Shown here in pieces: positions 26,940-39,553 of a stretch of 64,000 nt of DNA. This DNA comes from Burkholderiaceae bacterium (lineage in GTDB: Bacteria; Pseudomonadota; Gammaproteobacteria; Burkholderiales; Burkholderiaceae_F): contig JALHMQ010000006.1 of the NCBI GenBank assembly GCA_022843955.1, forward strand, positions 141,610 through 205,609, given 5' to 3'. Both the position numbers and the translations under genes were made by a program. The notes under the pieces were generated by a model. The model was given only the letters and a program-made list of their open reading frames with translations. It was not told where the DNA came from and did not search any database. The stretch's first letter is position 1. Each line of letters opens with the position of its first letter.

Positions 26940-28087
26940 GGGTCCTGCATGTCTACAAGCGCTTCTATCCGGACCGCTACGGCGGTGTCGAGCGCATGCT
27001 GCATCAGCTGGTGGCCTCGACCGAGCGCTGTGGCGTGCGCAATACCGTGCTGTCGATCGCCATGGCCGACCCGCTGGTCGAGGACATGCCAGCCGGACTG
27101 CGCACGCTGCGCCTGCGCCAGAGCTTCGAGATCGCCTCCACCCCGTTCTCACTGGAGGCGGCGCTGCGCTTCCGTCACTTGAGCCGCGGCTTTGACCTGC
27201 TGCACTTTCACTATCCGTGGCCGTTCGGCGACCTGCTGGCGCTGCTGCGGCCGGCGCGCCTGCCGTACGTGGTCACCTACCACTCCGACATCGTGCGGCA
27301 GAAGCGCCTCGAGTCGCTGTATGCGCCGCTGCGACGCGGCTTCCTGGCCGGCGCCGCCTCGATCGTGGCGACCTCCGCCAACTACCTGGCCACCAGCAGC
27401 ACGCTGCAGGCGCTGCGCCACAAGACACGCGTGATCCCGATCGGACTCGACCCCGCGCACTACCCGCCGCCGGAGTCGGCGCGCCTGACTCACTGGCGCG
27501 CGCGCCTGGGCAGCGGCTTCTTCCTGTTCGTCGGCGTGCTGCGCTACTACAAGGGCCTGCACATCCTGCTGCAGGCGAACGCCGGGCTCGACCTGCCGCT
27601 GGTGATCGTGGGCGCCGGACCGGTCGAGGCCGACCTCAAACGGCAGGCCGCCGCGTTGCAGCTGCAGAACACGGTGTTCCTCGGCGCCTTGCCCGAGGCC
27701 GACAAGGCCGCCCTGCTGCACCTGTCGCGCGCGCTGGTGTTTCCCTCGCACCTGCGCAGCGAGGCCTTCGGCATCTCGCTGCTCGAAGGCGCGCTGTTCG
27801 GCAAGCCGCTGGTCTCCTCCGAACTGGGCACCGGCTCCAGCTACATCAATCTCGACGGCATCACCGGCATCGTGGTGCCGCCGTCCGATCCGGCCGCGCT
27901 GAAGGCCGCCCTGCTGCGGCTGGCCACCGACGATCGCCTGTGCGCGCGGCTCGGCAAGCAGGCACGCGAGCGCTTCATGCGCCGCTTCACCGCCGAGCGC
28001 ATGAGCGACGGCTACCTCGCGCTGTACCGATCGGTGCTGCAGGATGCGCCCGACCAGCCGGCGGCCGATCCGCTCGAAGCGACCTGA
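26936..28087 (+). CDS. Glycosyltransferase family 4 (group 1)
   Basis: 383 aa, start overlapping the previous stop (ATGA). GT-B motifs: HVYKRFYPDRYGGVERMLHQL, LLHFHYPWPFGD, YHSDIVRQK, FVGVLRYYKGLHILLQA, and donor site RSEAFGISLLEGALFGKPLVSSELGTG. The pattern resembles WbdA/mannosyltransferase-type enzymes of O-antigen assembly. Last gene of the polysaccharide cluster; it converges on the hybrid kinase gene 20 bp away. Confidence 0.88.
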   Translation: MRVLHVYKRFYPDRYGGVERMLHQLVASTERCGVRNTVLSIAMADPLVEDMPAGLRTLRLRQSFEIASTPFSLEAALRFRHLSRGFDLLHFHYPWPFGDLLALLRPARLPYVVTYHSDIVRQKRLESLYAPLRRGFLAGAASIVATSANYLATSSTLQALRHKTRVIPIGLDPAHYPPPESARLTHWRARLGSGFFLFVGVLRYYKGLHILLQANAGLDLPLVIVGAGPVEADLKRQAAALQLQNTVFLGALPEADKAALLHLSRALVFPSHLRSEAFGISLLEGALFGKPLVSSELGTGSSYINLDGITGIVVPPSDPAALKAALLRLATDDRLCARLGKQARERFMRRFTAERMSDGYLALYRSVLQDAPDQPAADPLEAT

Positions 28088-28106
28088 GCGCCGTCGCGCG
28101 CTGGCC

Positions 28107-30887
<2,781 letters not shown>

Positions 30888-31023
30888 ACGTCCCCCGCAG
30901 CCGCGATCGAAATTCTGCGACTGTCAGCGCGATCGCCGCCCCGATGTCTGCGCATCGACGACATGACCGCCCCTCCGGGCACGAACACTAGACGATCGGG
31001 ATGTATTCCCGCAAAGCGACAGA

Positions 31024-32271
31024 TCAGCGCACCCCCGGACGGATGCGTGCCACGCCGCCGTAGCTGCCGACCCAGAGGGTGCCGTCGGCGCCGGTGGCCA
31101 TCGAGAACACGCGGTTGCTGAACAGGCCATCGGCCGTCGTCATCACCTCGAACTTGCCGTCGCGCGGCGTGGCCAGGCCGTTGTTGGTGCCGATCCACAG
31201 GCGCTTGCGCGCGTCGATGTGCAACATGAACACGTGATTGCCGGGTAGACCGTCGTCGACCGTAAAGGTCTTCCACGCCTTGCCGTCGAAGCGCGACAGG
31301 CCGCCGCCCCAGGTCCCGGCCCACACCATGCCGTTGTCGTCGACCGCCAGCGCGACGATGTAATTGGGGTTGTAGGCGACGTCGACCCCGGTCAGACCCA
31401 TCTCTTCCTTCTGCTTGGCGTGATGCTGCGACACGGTCGACGGATCGGTCTTGAATTCGATCTGGTGCTTGACCTTCTCGTAGGGCGCGCCGAGCCCCTT
31501 GGCGTGGTTCCAGTTGTGCCAGTCGCCGCCCCGATACCGCGCCAGTCCGCCCTCGGTGGCCAGCCAGATGTCGCCGTTGCGGCCCTCGGCCAGGCCATAG
31601 ACCCAGTCATTGGGCAGGCCGCCCTTGGTGCTGTCGACCGTGAACAGATCCCACTTGCTGCGATCCTTGAGCGCACCGCCGCGGATCCGGTTGACGCCGG
31701 ACCAGGTCGCCACCCAGACGTCGCCGTTTTTCGCATGCAGCACGTCGTAGACGAAGGCGTCGCCCAGCCCTTCGGGGATGTTGTAGGTCTCCCAGGTCTG
31801 CTTCGCTTCGTCCAGCAGCGACAGGCCGCCGCCGTAGGTGCCCAGCGCCAGCCGGCCCTGCAGGCGACCGACGTAGAAGACGCCATTGGATAGCAGCCCG
31901 CTCTTGATGTCGTACAGCTTGTACTCGTCGGTGCGAATGTCGTAGCGCACCGCGCCGCCCGAGGTGCCGACCCAGGTCACGTCGCCGTCGACGAAGATGC
32001 GCTTGACGTTCTTGTTGCCGACGCGGAAGTGAGTGAACTTCTGCGCCGGGTCATGGCCGACCACCTTGCCTTCGCGCTGCGGCTCCTGCGCCGGGGGCAG
32101 CGGCGGGTGGTTCAGCGGCACGCCGTTGGCCGGCGCGACTGCAGCGGTGGTGCTGGGCGCCGCCGGCGCAGGCGGCGCGCCGATCGCAGCGCGGCCGGCG
32201 AAGTAGCTGACAGCGGCGGTCGCGCCAATGCTCAGCGCCGCCAGCACGACGATCTTTCGATTGCTCAACAC
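31024..32271 (-). CDS. Exported Reg_prop-type beta-propeller (GTG start)
   Basis: 415 aa. GTG 32271 is preferred: GGAGGAAG lies just upstream and an N-terminal anchor or signal follows (IVVLAALSIGATAAVSYFAG). After a Pro/Ala linker, blades repeat 'GDVWVATWSGVNRI…', 'IWLATEGGLARYR', 'VWAGTWGGGLSRFDGKAWKTF', 'LWIGTNNGLATPRDGKF', the pattern of two-component-regulator propellers (PF07494). No kinase or signalling domain is attached. Tandem with a related propeller upstream; both follow a monohaem cytochrome. May bind substrate or a partner in the periplasm. Confidence 0.8.
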   Translation of the reverse strand: MLSNRKIVVLAALSIGATAAVSYFAGRAAIGAPPAPAAPSTTAAVAPANGVPLNHPPLPPAQEPQREGKVVGHDPAQKFTHFRVGNKNVKRIFVDGDVTWVGTSGGAVRYDIRTDEYKLYDIKSGLLSNGVFYVGRLQGRLALGTYGGGLSLLDEAKQTWETYNIPEGLGDAFVYDVLHAKNGDVWVATWSGVNRIRGGALKDRSKWDLFTVDSTKGGLPNDWVYGLAEGRNGDIWLATEGGLARYRGGDWHNWNHAKGLGAPYEKVKHQIEFKTDPSTVSQHHAKQKEEMGLTGVDVAYNPNYIVALAVDDNGMVWAGTWGGGLSRFDGKAWKTFTVDDGLPGNHVFMLHIDARKRLWIGTNNGLATPRDGKFEVMTTADGLFSNRVFSMATGADGTLWVGSYGGVARIRPGVR

Positions 32272-32314
32272 GATGACTTCCTCCGTTCGCGCCGCGGCGT
32301 CGTGCCGCGGCACC

Positions 32315-33370
32315 TCAGCGCGCGATGCGCGCCACGCCCTTGCGGGTGCCGACCCACGCGTCGCCGTTGGCCGCCACGGCGATCGCGTACACATGCGGAC
32401 CGGGCAGGCCGTCGGCCTCGCGCAACGTGGTCCATTGCTTGCCGTCCCAGCGCGACACGCCATTGCTGGTGCCGAACCACAGCGCACCGTCGGGCGCCTG
32501 CACGATGGCGTAGACGATGTTGGCGGCGAGCCCGTCCCTGGCCGTGTAATTGCGCCAGGCCTTGCCGTCGAAGCGCGAAGCGCCACCGCCCCAGGTGCCG
32601 GCCCAGATGGCGCCATCGGCGGCGGCCAGCATCGAGAACACATAGTTCGGGTTGTAGGTGGCCTTGCCTTCGACGCCGACCGACAGGTCGTGGCGCGAAC
32701 GCGTGCCCAGACCGGTGTTGGTGCTGAAAGGCAAGTTTTCGACGTTGGGCGCGCCCAGGCCGTCCTTGTGCGTCCACGCGCTCCAGGTCTTGCCGTCGAG
32801 CATCGACACTCCGCCCTCGGTGCCGAACCACACCCGGTCACGGGCGTCGATGGCGATGCCGTACACCCACTCGTTGACAAGCTCCTTCACGTAGGTGGTG
32901 AGCTTGCCGGTGGCGAGGTCGTAGCGGTTGGCGCCGGCCCAGGTGCCGATCCACAGCGTGCCGTCCTTCTGGCTGTCAAAGGCGTAGACCCAGTAGTCGG
33001 CCAGGCCGTGCATCGGGAAGAAGGTCTTCCACTTGCCGTCCTTGTAGCGCGACGCACCGCCCGAGTTGGTGCCGAACCATTTGTAACCCTGCTTGTCGAT
33101 GGCGACCGCGAACACGTACTCGTTGGCCAGACCCTCCTTGCGCGTGAAGGTGCGGCGCAGCTGGCCGCTGCCGAGCGCGACTTCGTGCACGCCGGCCGAG
33201 GTGCCGACCCACAAGGCGTTCTGGGCCCGTTCGATGGTCAACGCCCGCACATAGACGGCAGGCCCGACTTCGAAGACGTCCTTCACCTTGAAGGCGGGTT
33301 GGGCGGCGGCCAGCGATGCAACCAGCATCAGAACCGCGGCCATGCCAGCGCGCAGCATCAGACGGAACAA
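32315..33370 (-). CDS. Periplasmic Reg_prop-type beta-propeller (TTG start)
   Basis: 351 aa from TTG 33370, chosen because GAGGAGG lies 5 bp upstream; ATG 33358 is an alternative. Signal peptide AAVLMLVASLAAAQP. Blades of about 45 residues read 'ALWVGTSAGVHEV', 'YKWFGTNSGGASRYKDGKWKTF', 'LWIGTWAGANRYD', 'VWFGTEGGVSMLDGKTWSAW', 'IWAGTWGGGASRFDGKAWRNY'. Clear paralogue of the next gene downstream, 43 bp away. 10 bp upstream is the cytochrome c gene, so all are likely one transcript. Confidence 0.82.
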   Translation of the reverse strand: MFRLMLRAGMAAVLMLVASLAAAQPAFKVKDVFEVGPAVYVRALTIERAQNALWVGTSAGVHEVALGSGQLRRTFTRKEGLANEYVFAVAIDKQGYKWFGTNSGGASRYKDGKWKTFFPMHGLADYWVYAFDSQKDGTLWIGTWAGANRYDLATGKLTTYVKELVNEWVYGIAIDARDRVWFGTEGGVSMLDGKTWSAWTHKDGLGAPNVENLPFSTNTGLGTRSRHDLSVGVEGKATYNPNYVFSMLAAADGAIWAGTWGGGASRFDGKAWRNYTARDGLAANIVYAIVQAPDGALWFGTSNGVSRWDGKQWTTLREADGLPGPHVYAIAVAANGDAWVGTRKGVARIAR

Positions 33371-33380
33371 GCAAACCTCC

Positions 33381-33722
33381 TCAGCGCAGCGTGCGCAGAT
33401 AGGCGACGACATCGAGGATCTCGCGGTCGCGCAGCAGCCCCTGGAAGGCCGGCATCGCGCCCTTGCCGTTGCGCACCGATTGCATCAGCGACGGGTCGGG
33501 CTGGAACAGCCGCTCCTGGCGCGAGAAGTCGGGCGCGGTCGGCAACACGGGGCGGCCGGAGGGGCCGTGGCAGTTGGCGCAATAGGCGCGGTAGATCTCG
33601 CCACCACGGATGACGTCGGCAGCCGATCCGGTGCCGGCGCTCAGCGCCAGCAGGCAGGCAGTCGCGAACTGCAGCGGACGGCGTCGGCGCGGGCGCGCGC
33701 CTGCCACAGGTTGGGCACTCAC
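33381..33722 (-). CDS. Small monohaem cytochrome c (GTG start)
   Basis: 113 aa. The GTG at 33722 overlaps the upstream stop (GTGA). A basic N-region and hydrophobic stretch FATACLLALSAGTGSAA form the signal peptide. Class I cytochrome c: IYRAYCANCHGPSG with one haem and a Met ligand in NGKGAMPAFQG, ending in ILDVVAYLRTL. Typical small soluble periplasmic electron carrier. Lies in the Sel1-cytochrome-propeller operon preceded by a sigma-54-type element. Confidence 0.87.
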   Translation of the reverse strand: MSAQPVAGARPRRRRPLQFATACLLALSAGTGSAADVIRGGEIYRAYCANCHGPSGRPVLPTAPDFSRQERLFQPDPSLMQSVRNGKGAMPAFQGLLRDREILDVVAYLRTLR

Positions 33723-34354
33723 TTCCTGGCTCCGGCGGCGCGCGGCCGCTGGCTCGCCAGCCGCGCCTGCCAGCGCGCAGCCTCGGCGGCGTCGGGCGCG
33801 ACGCCATGCTGGCCCTGCTGATAGACCGCCACCAGGCGCTCGATGCTGCGCAGGTCTCCTGTCTCGGCGGCGCGGCGCAGCGCGGCGAGTGCCTGGATGT
33901 CGGTCGCATCGTCGCCAAGCATCGCTGCGTCTGTGCGCAGGTACGCATCGGCCACCGCCCGGATCGCCGCCGGCTGGCCCTGCTCCGCGGCGCTCGCGTA
34001 CAGCCGAAACGCAGCGCGCGGATCGCGCGGTGCCGCGCGCCCTTCGATCAGCAGCCCGGCCAGTGCCACCTGCGCATCCGCATGGCCCTGTGCCGCGGCG
34101 CGCCGGTACAGCGCCAGCGCTTCCTGTGTCAGTCCGGCGTTGTCGAGAATGAATGCAAGCAGGGACTGCGAGGGGGCATGGCCCGCCTCGGACGCGCGTC
34201 GCAACGGCGTCATGGCGCCGGTCACATCGCCGCCGCGAAACGCCTGCAGCCCGGCCGCGAAATCTGCGGCCGGTTCGGCGGCACCGGCGCTGCCGGTGAT
34301 GCACGCGCCGATCAACATCGCCAGTACCTGCCGTGTCCGCCGCGCGCGCTGCAC
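33719..34354 (-). CDS. Exported Sel1/TPR-repeat protein (GTG start)
   Basis: 211 aa from GTG 34354, with GGGGAGG directly upstream; an in-frame ATG at 34372 lacks a ribosome site. Signal peptide QVLAMLIGACITGSAGAA. Sel1-like helical repeats follow: MTPLRRASEAGHAPSQSLLAFI, ALYRRAAAQGHADAQVALAGLL, AFRLYASAAEQGQPAAIRAVADAY, ALRRAAETGDLRSIERLVAVY. Usually a periplasmic scaffold. First gene of the operon; the -24/-12 element starts 30 bp upstream. Confidence 0.8.
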   Translation of the reverse strand: MQRARRTRQVLAMLIGACITGSAGAAEPAADFAAGLQAFRGGDVTGAMTPLRRASEAGHAPSQSLLAFILDNAGLTQEALALYRRAAAQGHADAQVALAGLLIEGRAAPRDPRAAFRLYASAAEQGQPAAIRAVADAYLRTDAAMLGDDATDIQALAALRRAAETGDLRSIERLVAVYQQGQHGVAPDAAEAARWQARLASQRPRAAGARK

Positions 34355-34383
34355 ATGACCTCCCCTTGTCATGCGACGGGTGC

Positions 34384-34399
34384 TGCGATTTTCGTGCCA
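34384..34399 (-). promoter_or_regulatory. Sigma-54 promoter for Sel1-cytochrome-propeller operon
   Basis: TGGCACGAAAATCGCA matches TGGCACG-N4-TTGCA with one mismatch (second T of TTGC is C). The GG and GC pairs have the exact spacing. Transcription would start near 34372, about 18 nt before the GTG start. It lies in the 63-bp gap directly downstream of the NtrC-type regulator gene. Confidence 0.65.
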
Positions 34400-34417
34400 G
34401 CGATCGAGGCCGGCGGC

Positions 34418-35794
<1,377 letters not shown>

Positions 35795-35857
35795 CCTTCC
35801 CCCTCTGGCCCTGACGGCGCCGCGATCGGGCGTGCCGGCGGACCGGTTCTTTCTTGT

Positions 35858-37357
35858 CTACTGCGCCAGCGAGGCCGCGTCCTCGGCCGGCAGTCGCAGC
35901 ACGATGGAGCATAGTCCGTGTCTGTCGCGCTGCAGTGTCAGTCGGCCGCCCAGCGAACCGACGATCGAGCCGCATACCTCGACCGCGTGTTCCACCGCCG
36001 CAGCGCGTGGCGGCATGCCTTCGGCCACGATCTCCACCACGACCGCCAGCGCCACCGCGCCGGCGTCCGCCGCGGCGGTTTCGGCATGCCGCGTGCGCAG
36101 CGTAATCCGGCCACCGACGTGGTCGGCCACGACCGCCGCCGACACCTCGTTGAGCAGACGCAGCAGCACCAGCTCGACCGGGTCGGCCAGCGCGCGCGCT
36201 GCCGGCAGTTGCGGATCGAGCGCCAGCACGAACTCGGCACCACGGAATCGCTTGTCGTAGCGCAGGAACTGCAGCATCGGCCGCAGCAGCCCGTTGACGT
36301 CGAGCCAGGTGAGGTTGTCGGCGCGCGGCGTGGCGACATGGGAGATCTGGCGCGTCACGGTCGCCAGCCGGTGCACTTCGCCCAGCAGCCGGTGCGCCCG
36401 CTGCTCGGCGTCGCCGGCCGACAGGCCACCGTCGCTTGCCGCCAGGTCCTGCGCCACGCCGGCGATCGCCATCAGCGGGTTGTTGACCTCATGCGCGACG
36501 CTGGCCGCCAGCGCGCCCAGCGTGGCCATCTTCTCCTGGTGCGCGTGGCGCTGCTGCTCGAGCTCGAGCTGGCGCGCGCGCGCGTCGAGGTCTGCGGCCA
36601 TGGTGTTCAGCGCGCGCGTGAGCTGGCCGAGCTCGTCGTCGCGATCGACCGCCAGTGGCGGCTGCCGCTCGCTGCGCACGATCTCGCTCGCCCATGCCTG
36701 CAGGCGCGCGATGTCGCGCGTCATGCGCGTGAAGAACGTCACCACCAGCGCACCGAAGGCGGCGGCACCGATCAGCAGCAGCAGGTACGAGATGCGAGTG
36801 ACCTCGCCGAAGCGCGCCTGGTAGTGCTCGGTGACCGCCTGCCGTTCCAGCGCCGCGCGATCGCGCTCGATCGCCACCTCTTCCTGGACCCGGAGCAGGA
36901 CGTCGCGCAGATCACTCGCGGTCGAGCGCAGCGGCTGCGCCTCGAACGCGCCTCGGGCGCGTCCGATCGCTCGCAGCGAACGCTCGGCCGCGGCGTTGTG
37001 CTCCACCAGGCCTTCGACCGCGCGCTGCGCGCCGTCCACCGCCAGCACCGTTGCGCGCGTCGGCGCCAGGTCGGGCGGCAGCGGCGCCAGGATCGCTTCC
37101 TGGACTTCGACACTGGCACCCGCCACCGCCACCTCGGCCTTGGCGAGCATGCGTTCATACCAGTGCAGTCGATCCAGCGTCGCGACATCGGCCTGCAGCC
37201 CGCCACGCAGGCTCGTGACGTAAAGCGCGGCACCCAGCGCGTACACGAGTGCCGCGGCCATCGCCAGCACGCCCTTGCCGCGTAGCGTGCGCGGCAGCGG
37301 CCAGCGACGCATCCTCGCCCAGGGCAGAGCGCGGGACGATGCGCTAAGCACAGTCAT
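35858..37357 (-). CDS. Membrane sensor kinase with degenerate ATP-binding domain
   Basis: 499 aa. TM1 29-50, a helical periplasmic sensor region (51-188), TM2 189-209, HAMP 210-262 (DDELGQLTRALNTMAADLDAR), HisKA with ASVAHEVNNPLMAI (His289). The following 190 residues have the length of an ATPase domain, but the N-box is altered (RLLNEVSAAV), and neither DxGxG nor GxGLG is present (VAEGMPPRAA; AVEHAVEVCG). The tail SIVGSLGGRLTL…SIVLRLP keeps the fold's last strands. It may bind ATP unusually, act only as a phosphatase, or rely on a partner kinase. Paired with the NtrC-type gene downstream. Confidence 0.85.
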   Translation of the reverse strand: MTVLSASSRALPWARMRRWPLPRTLRGKGVLAMAAALVYALGAALYVTSLRGGLQADVATLDRLHWYERMLAKAEVAVAGASVEVQEAILAPLPPDLAPTRATVLAVDGAQRAVEGLVEHNAAAERSLRAIGRARGAFEAQPLRSTASDLRDVLLRVQEEVAIERDRAALERQAVTEHYQARFGEVTRISYLLLLIGAAAFGALVVTFFTRMTRDIARLQAWASEIVRSERQPPLAVDRDDELGQLTRALNTMAADLDARARQLELEQQRHAHQEKMATLGALAASVAHEVNNPLMAIAGVAQDLAASDGGLSAGDAEQRAHRLLGEVHRLATVTRQISHVATPRADNLTWLDVNGLLRPMLQFLRYDKRFRGAEFVLALDPQLPAARALADPVELVLLRLLNEVSAAVVADHVGGRITLRTRHAETAAADAGAVALAVVVEIVAEGMPPRAAAVEHAVEVCGSIVGSLGGRLTLQRDRHGLCSIVLRLPAEDAASLAQ

Positions 37358-37382
37358 CGCCTGTCATGCGCGCACGCGCCAC

Positions 37383-37398
37383 TGGAACGACCCTTGCT
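37383..37398 (+). promoter_or_regulatory. Sigma-54 promoter for Sel1 protein gene
   Basis: TGGAACGACCCTTGCT matches the consensus with one mismatch (C4 to A); TTGC is perfect. Predicted start near 37410, about 24 nt before the ATG at 37434, with CGGAG between. Confidence 0.65.
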
Positions 37399-37433
37399 AA
37401 ACGATGGGGCAACCTGCGGCCCGGAGTCCTGCC

Positions 37434-37949
37434 ATGCGTCGTCTCGCCCTGTGTGTCTGCGTTTGGCTTGCTGCGTCGACGGCGTGGGCCAGCGACCTCG
37501 AGGCCGGCATCGCGGCGATGAACCGCAAGGACTACCCGAAGGCCTTCCAGCTGCTCGCGCCGCTGGCGCGCGAAGGCAATCCAGCGGCGCAGTTGCGCCT
37601 GGGCCTGCTCTACTACCACGGGCATGGTGTGCGCGAGAGCGACACCGAGTCGAAGCTGTGGTTCGAGCGCGCTGCGCGTCAGGGCAATGCCGAGGCGCAG
37701 TTCCAGCTTGCGAACATGTATCTGTACGGGCTGGTCGATGGCGGCCTCGGCGAAGACCATGATCGCCAGGCGGCGCTGTGGTACTTCGCCGCCGGACGCC
37801 AGGGACATGCCGACGCCCAGTACAGCCTCGGCATCCTGTTCCTGGCCGGCAAAGGCGTGGTGCAGAACCCGCAGGAGGCCGAAAAGTGGATTCGCCGCGC
37901 GGCCGACCAGGGCCACGCCGACGCCTCCGCCTACCTGCGCGGCAGGTAG
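37434..37949 (+). CDS. Exported Sel1-repeat protein
   Basis: 171 aa from ATG 37434 (CGGAG 8 bp upstream, and the signal peptide LALCVCVWLAASTAWAS follows directly). Three clear Sel1 repeats: AFQLLAPLAREGNPAAQLRLGLLYYHGHGV, LWFERAARQGNAEAQFQLANMYLYGL, ALWYFAAGRQGHADAQYSLGILFLAGKGV, plus a fourth partial one. The only plus-strand gene between the kinase and the cytochrome operon, with its own sigma-54 element. Probably a periplasmic scaffold or regulator of the system. Confidence 0.85.
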   Translation: MRRLALCVCVWLAASTAWASDLEAGIAAMNRKDYPKAFQLLAPLAREGNPAAQLRLGLLYYHGHGVRESDTESKLWFERAARQGNAEAQFQLANMYLYGLVDGGLGEDHDRQAALWYFAAGRQGHADAQYSLGILFLAGKGVVQNPQEAEKWIRRAADQGHADASAYLRGR

Positions 37950-37959
37950 ATCGCAGCGG

Positions 37960-38574
37960 CTAGGCATCGGCCTGCGCCCCATCGAGGCGCGCCCGCAGCG
38001 GCAACCGCCAGCGCGCCTGCAGCGTCGCATCGGTCCAGTCGCGCGCGCCTAATTCGCGGCCAATCACCCGACCTGCGGTATCGAGCAGCAACGTTTCCGG
38101 CAGCGCCCGCACCGCCAGCTCGCGCGCCGCGCTGTGCTGCTGCGCCTGCAGCACGATCGGAAACCGCACGGGTGCGCGGCGCAGGTACTCGCGGACCAGG
38201 TTGGGGTCATCGTCGATCGCCAGCCCCACCACCAGTGCCCGTGCCGGATCGAGCTGATCGCTGAGCGTTTGCAGCGACGCCATCTCGGCGCGACACGGCG
38301 GGCACCAGCTGGCCCAGACGTTCAGCACGACCTGCCGACCCTGCCACTGCGCCAGCGAGCCTGGCGCGCCGTCCAGGCCCACGTGCGCGAGCGCAACCGG
38401 CGCGTTCGCCTGCGCATCGGTGGCCGCTGGTTCGGCCCGGCAGCCGGCGCCCACTGCCGCCACGGCGATCAGCAGCGCACGCCGCTGGAGGGCGTGGGCG
38501 GCGGTTGCTTTGCCCACCCGATTGCCCAAGCAGTCGCCCGCGAACTGTGCCGCGATGGCCTCGGTCAGCCCCAT
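37960..38574 (-). CDS. TlpA/ResA-like thioredoxin-fold protein
   Basis: 204 aa. ATG 38574 has GGGAG 5 bp upstream. Hydrophobic stretch RRALLIAVAAVGAGC (31-45) is a membrane anchor, possibly with a weak lipobox. Thioredoxin-like domain with NVWASWCPPC active site (Cys91, Cys94), then DDDPNLVREYL and a cis-Pro region ALPETLLLDTAGRV. Family members reduce the CxxCH cysteines of apocytochrome c, which fits its place downstream of ResB and CcsA and the multihaem genes. Confidence 0.87.
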   Translation of the reverse strand: MGLTEAIAAQFAGDCLGNRVGKATAAHALQRRALLIAVAAVGAGCRAEPAATDAQANAPVALAHVGLDGAPGSLAQWQGRQVVLNVWASWCPPCRAEMASLQTLSDQLDPARALVVGLAIDDDPNLVREYLRRAPVRFPIVLQAQQHSAARELAVRALPETLLLDTAGRVIGRELGARDWTDATLQARWRLPLRARLDGAQADA

Positions 38575-38911
38575 TGCCACTCCCTGAGGACCGGTCCCGG
38601 CTTCACTTTCAATGGCCATCGGCTGTTCACATCGGCAGCGATGCCGAGTCCGGCACGGGCGCAGCCGCGCGCCGTTCCAATTCCGGGAATCGATTCCAGG
38701 ACTTGAGAGGACCAGCGTGCCGGCGTGGTTCCGCCGATGCGCTGCCACGCGATGCCGCAGCAAACCCGACCGCTGCGGCCTCCCCCGGAACCGTGTGTCA
38801 CTTGGCGCATCCATGCCCCCCGAACAGCTTTGCTTGACCTAAAGCAAAGGCCCTGCCAAATGCCAGCCTCGCATGCGCACCAGCGCTGGGGCGCCGCAGG
38901 TCGCGCTTCGA
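38575..38911. other. Intergenic region before tlpA-like gene
   Basis: 337 bp. Holds an 8-bp perfect inverted repeat (CTTTGCTT at 38828-38835, AAGCAAAG at 38842-38849) overlapping a sigma-54-like element and a sequence (TTGACCTAAAGCAA, 38834-38847) matching 8 of 10 positions of an FNR/ANR box. The remaining 250 bp shows no gene. Confidence 0.5.
38843..38858 (-). promoter_or_regulatory. Candidate internal sigma-54 promoter
   Basis: TGGCAGGGCCTTTGCT has TGGCA and TTGC intact with correct spacing and one mismatch. It would give a long leader of about 255 nt before the TlpA-like gene, so it is less certain than the others. Confidence 0.4.
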
Positions 38912-39505
38912 TCAACGCGACGGCACGGCGTCGGGAGACGGCGCCGCCTCCCATTCCCACAGCGCGGCGCGCGCCTTGGCCAGGTGGCGCGGGTCCTCGG
39001 CGCGCGCCAGATGCAGGTAGCTGCGCATGGCGCCGATGGCCTCGGGGCGTTGGCCCAGTTCGTCGGCTGCCATCGCCAACCCGTAGTACGCGTTGGCCTG
39101 CATCGGATTCAGCTCGATCGCGGTGGCGAAGAAGTCGCGCGCAGCCACCGTCTGCTTCAGGCCGATCAGCGCGAAGCCCATGTTGACGTGCGCCTCCGGC
39201 ATCTGCGGCGCGAGCGCGAGCAGTCGATGCAACGCTGCCACCGCGTACTCGTGCTGTCCCGCGTGCAGCATCACGGTCGCCTGCTCGAAGCGCAACTGGA
39301 TCTCGCGCTCGCGCAGTTGCGTCGCGTGGCCGGCCGGATCGCGGTGCGGATCGGCCTTGCGCGCTGCGTCGGGCACAACGACATCGGTCGCCGGCGACCA
39401 CTGGATCAGCGCGCCGCCGACCAGCACCAGCCCGAGCGTGATCGCCACCGCGCGCCAGCGCAGATCGGCGCGCGCCTTGCGTGAAGTGGACAGATCGGCC
39501 GCCAT
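38912..39505 (-). CDS. Membrane-anchored TPR protein (CcmH/NrfG-like)
   Basis: 197 aa. One N-terminal transmembrane helix (AVAITLGLVLVGGALIQW, 19-36), then a periplasmic TPR array: LRFEQATVMLHAGQHEYAVAALHRLLAL, AHVNMGFALIGLKQTVAARDFFATAIEL, AYYGLAMAADELGQRPEAIGAMRSYL. Architecture fits the apocytochrome-holding TPR of cytochrome c maturation. 48 bp after CcsA and probably in the same transcript. Confidence 0.78.
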   Translation of the reverse strand: MAADLSTSRKARADLRWRAVAITLGLVLVGGALIQWSPATDVVVPDAARKADPHRDPAGHATQLREREIQLRFEQATVMLHAGQHEYAVAALHRLLALAPQMPEAHVNMGFALIGLKQTVAARDFFATAIELNPMQANAYYGLAMAADELGQRPEAIGAMRSYLHLARAEDPRHLAKARAALWEWEAAPSPDAVPSR

Positions 39506-39553
39506 GCCGCAGGACGCTGCAGGACGCGTGCCCGGCGCCGTCGCAGGGGACCG

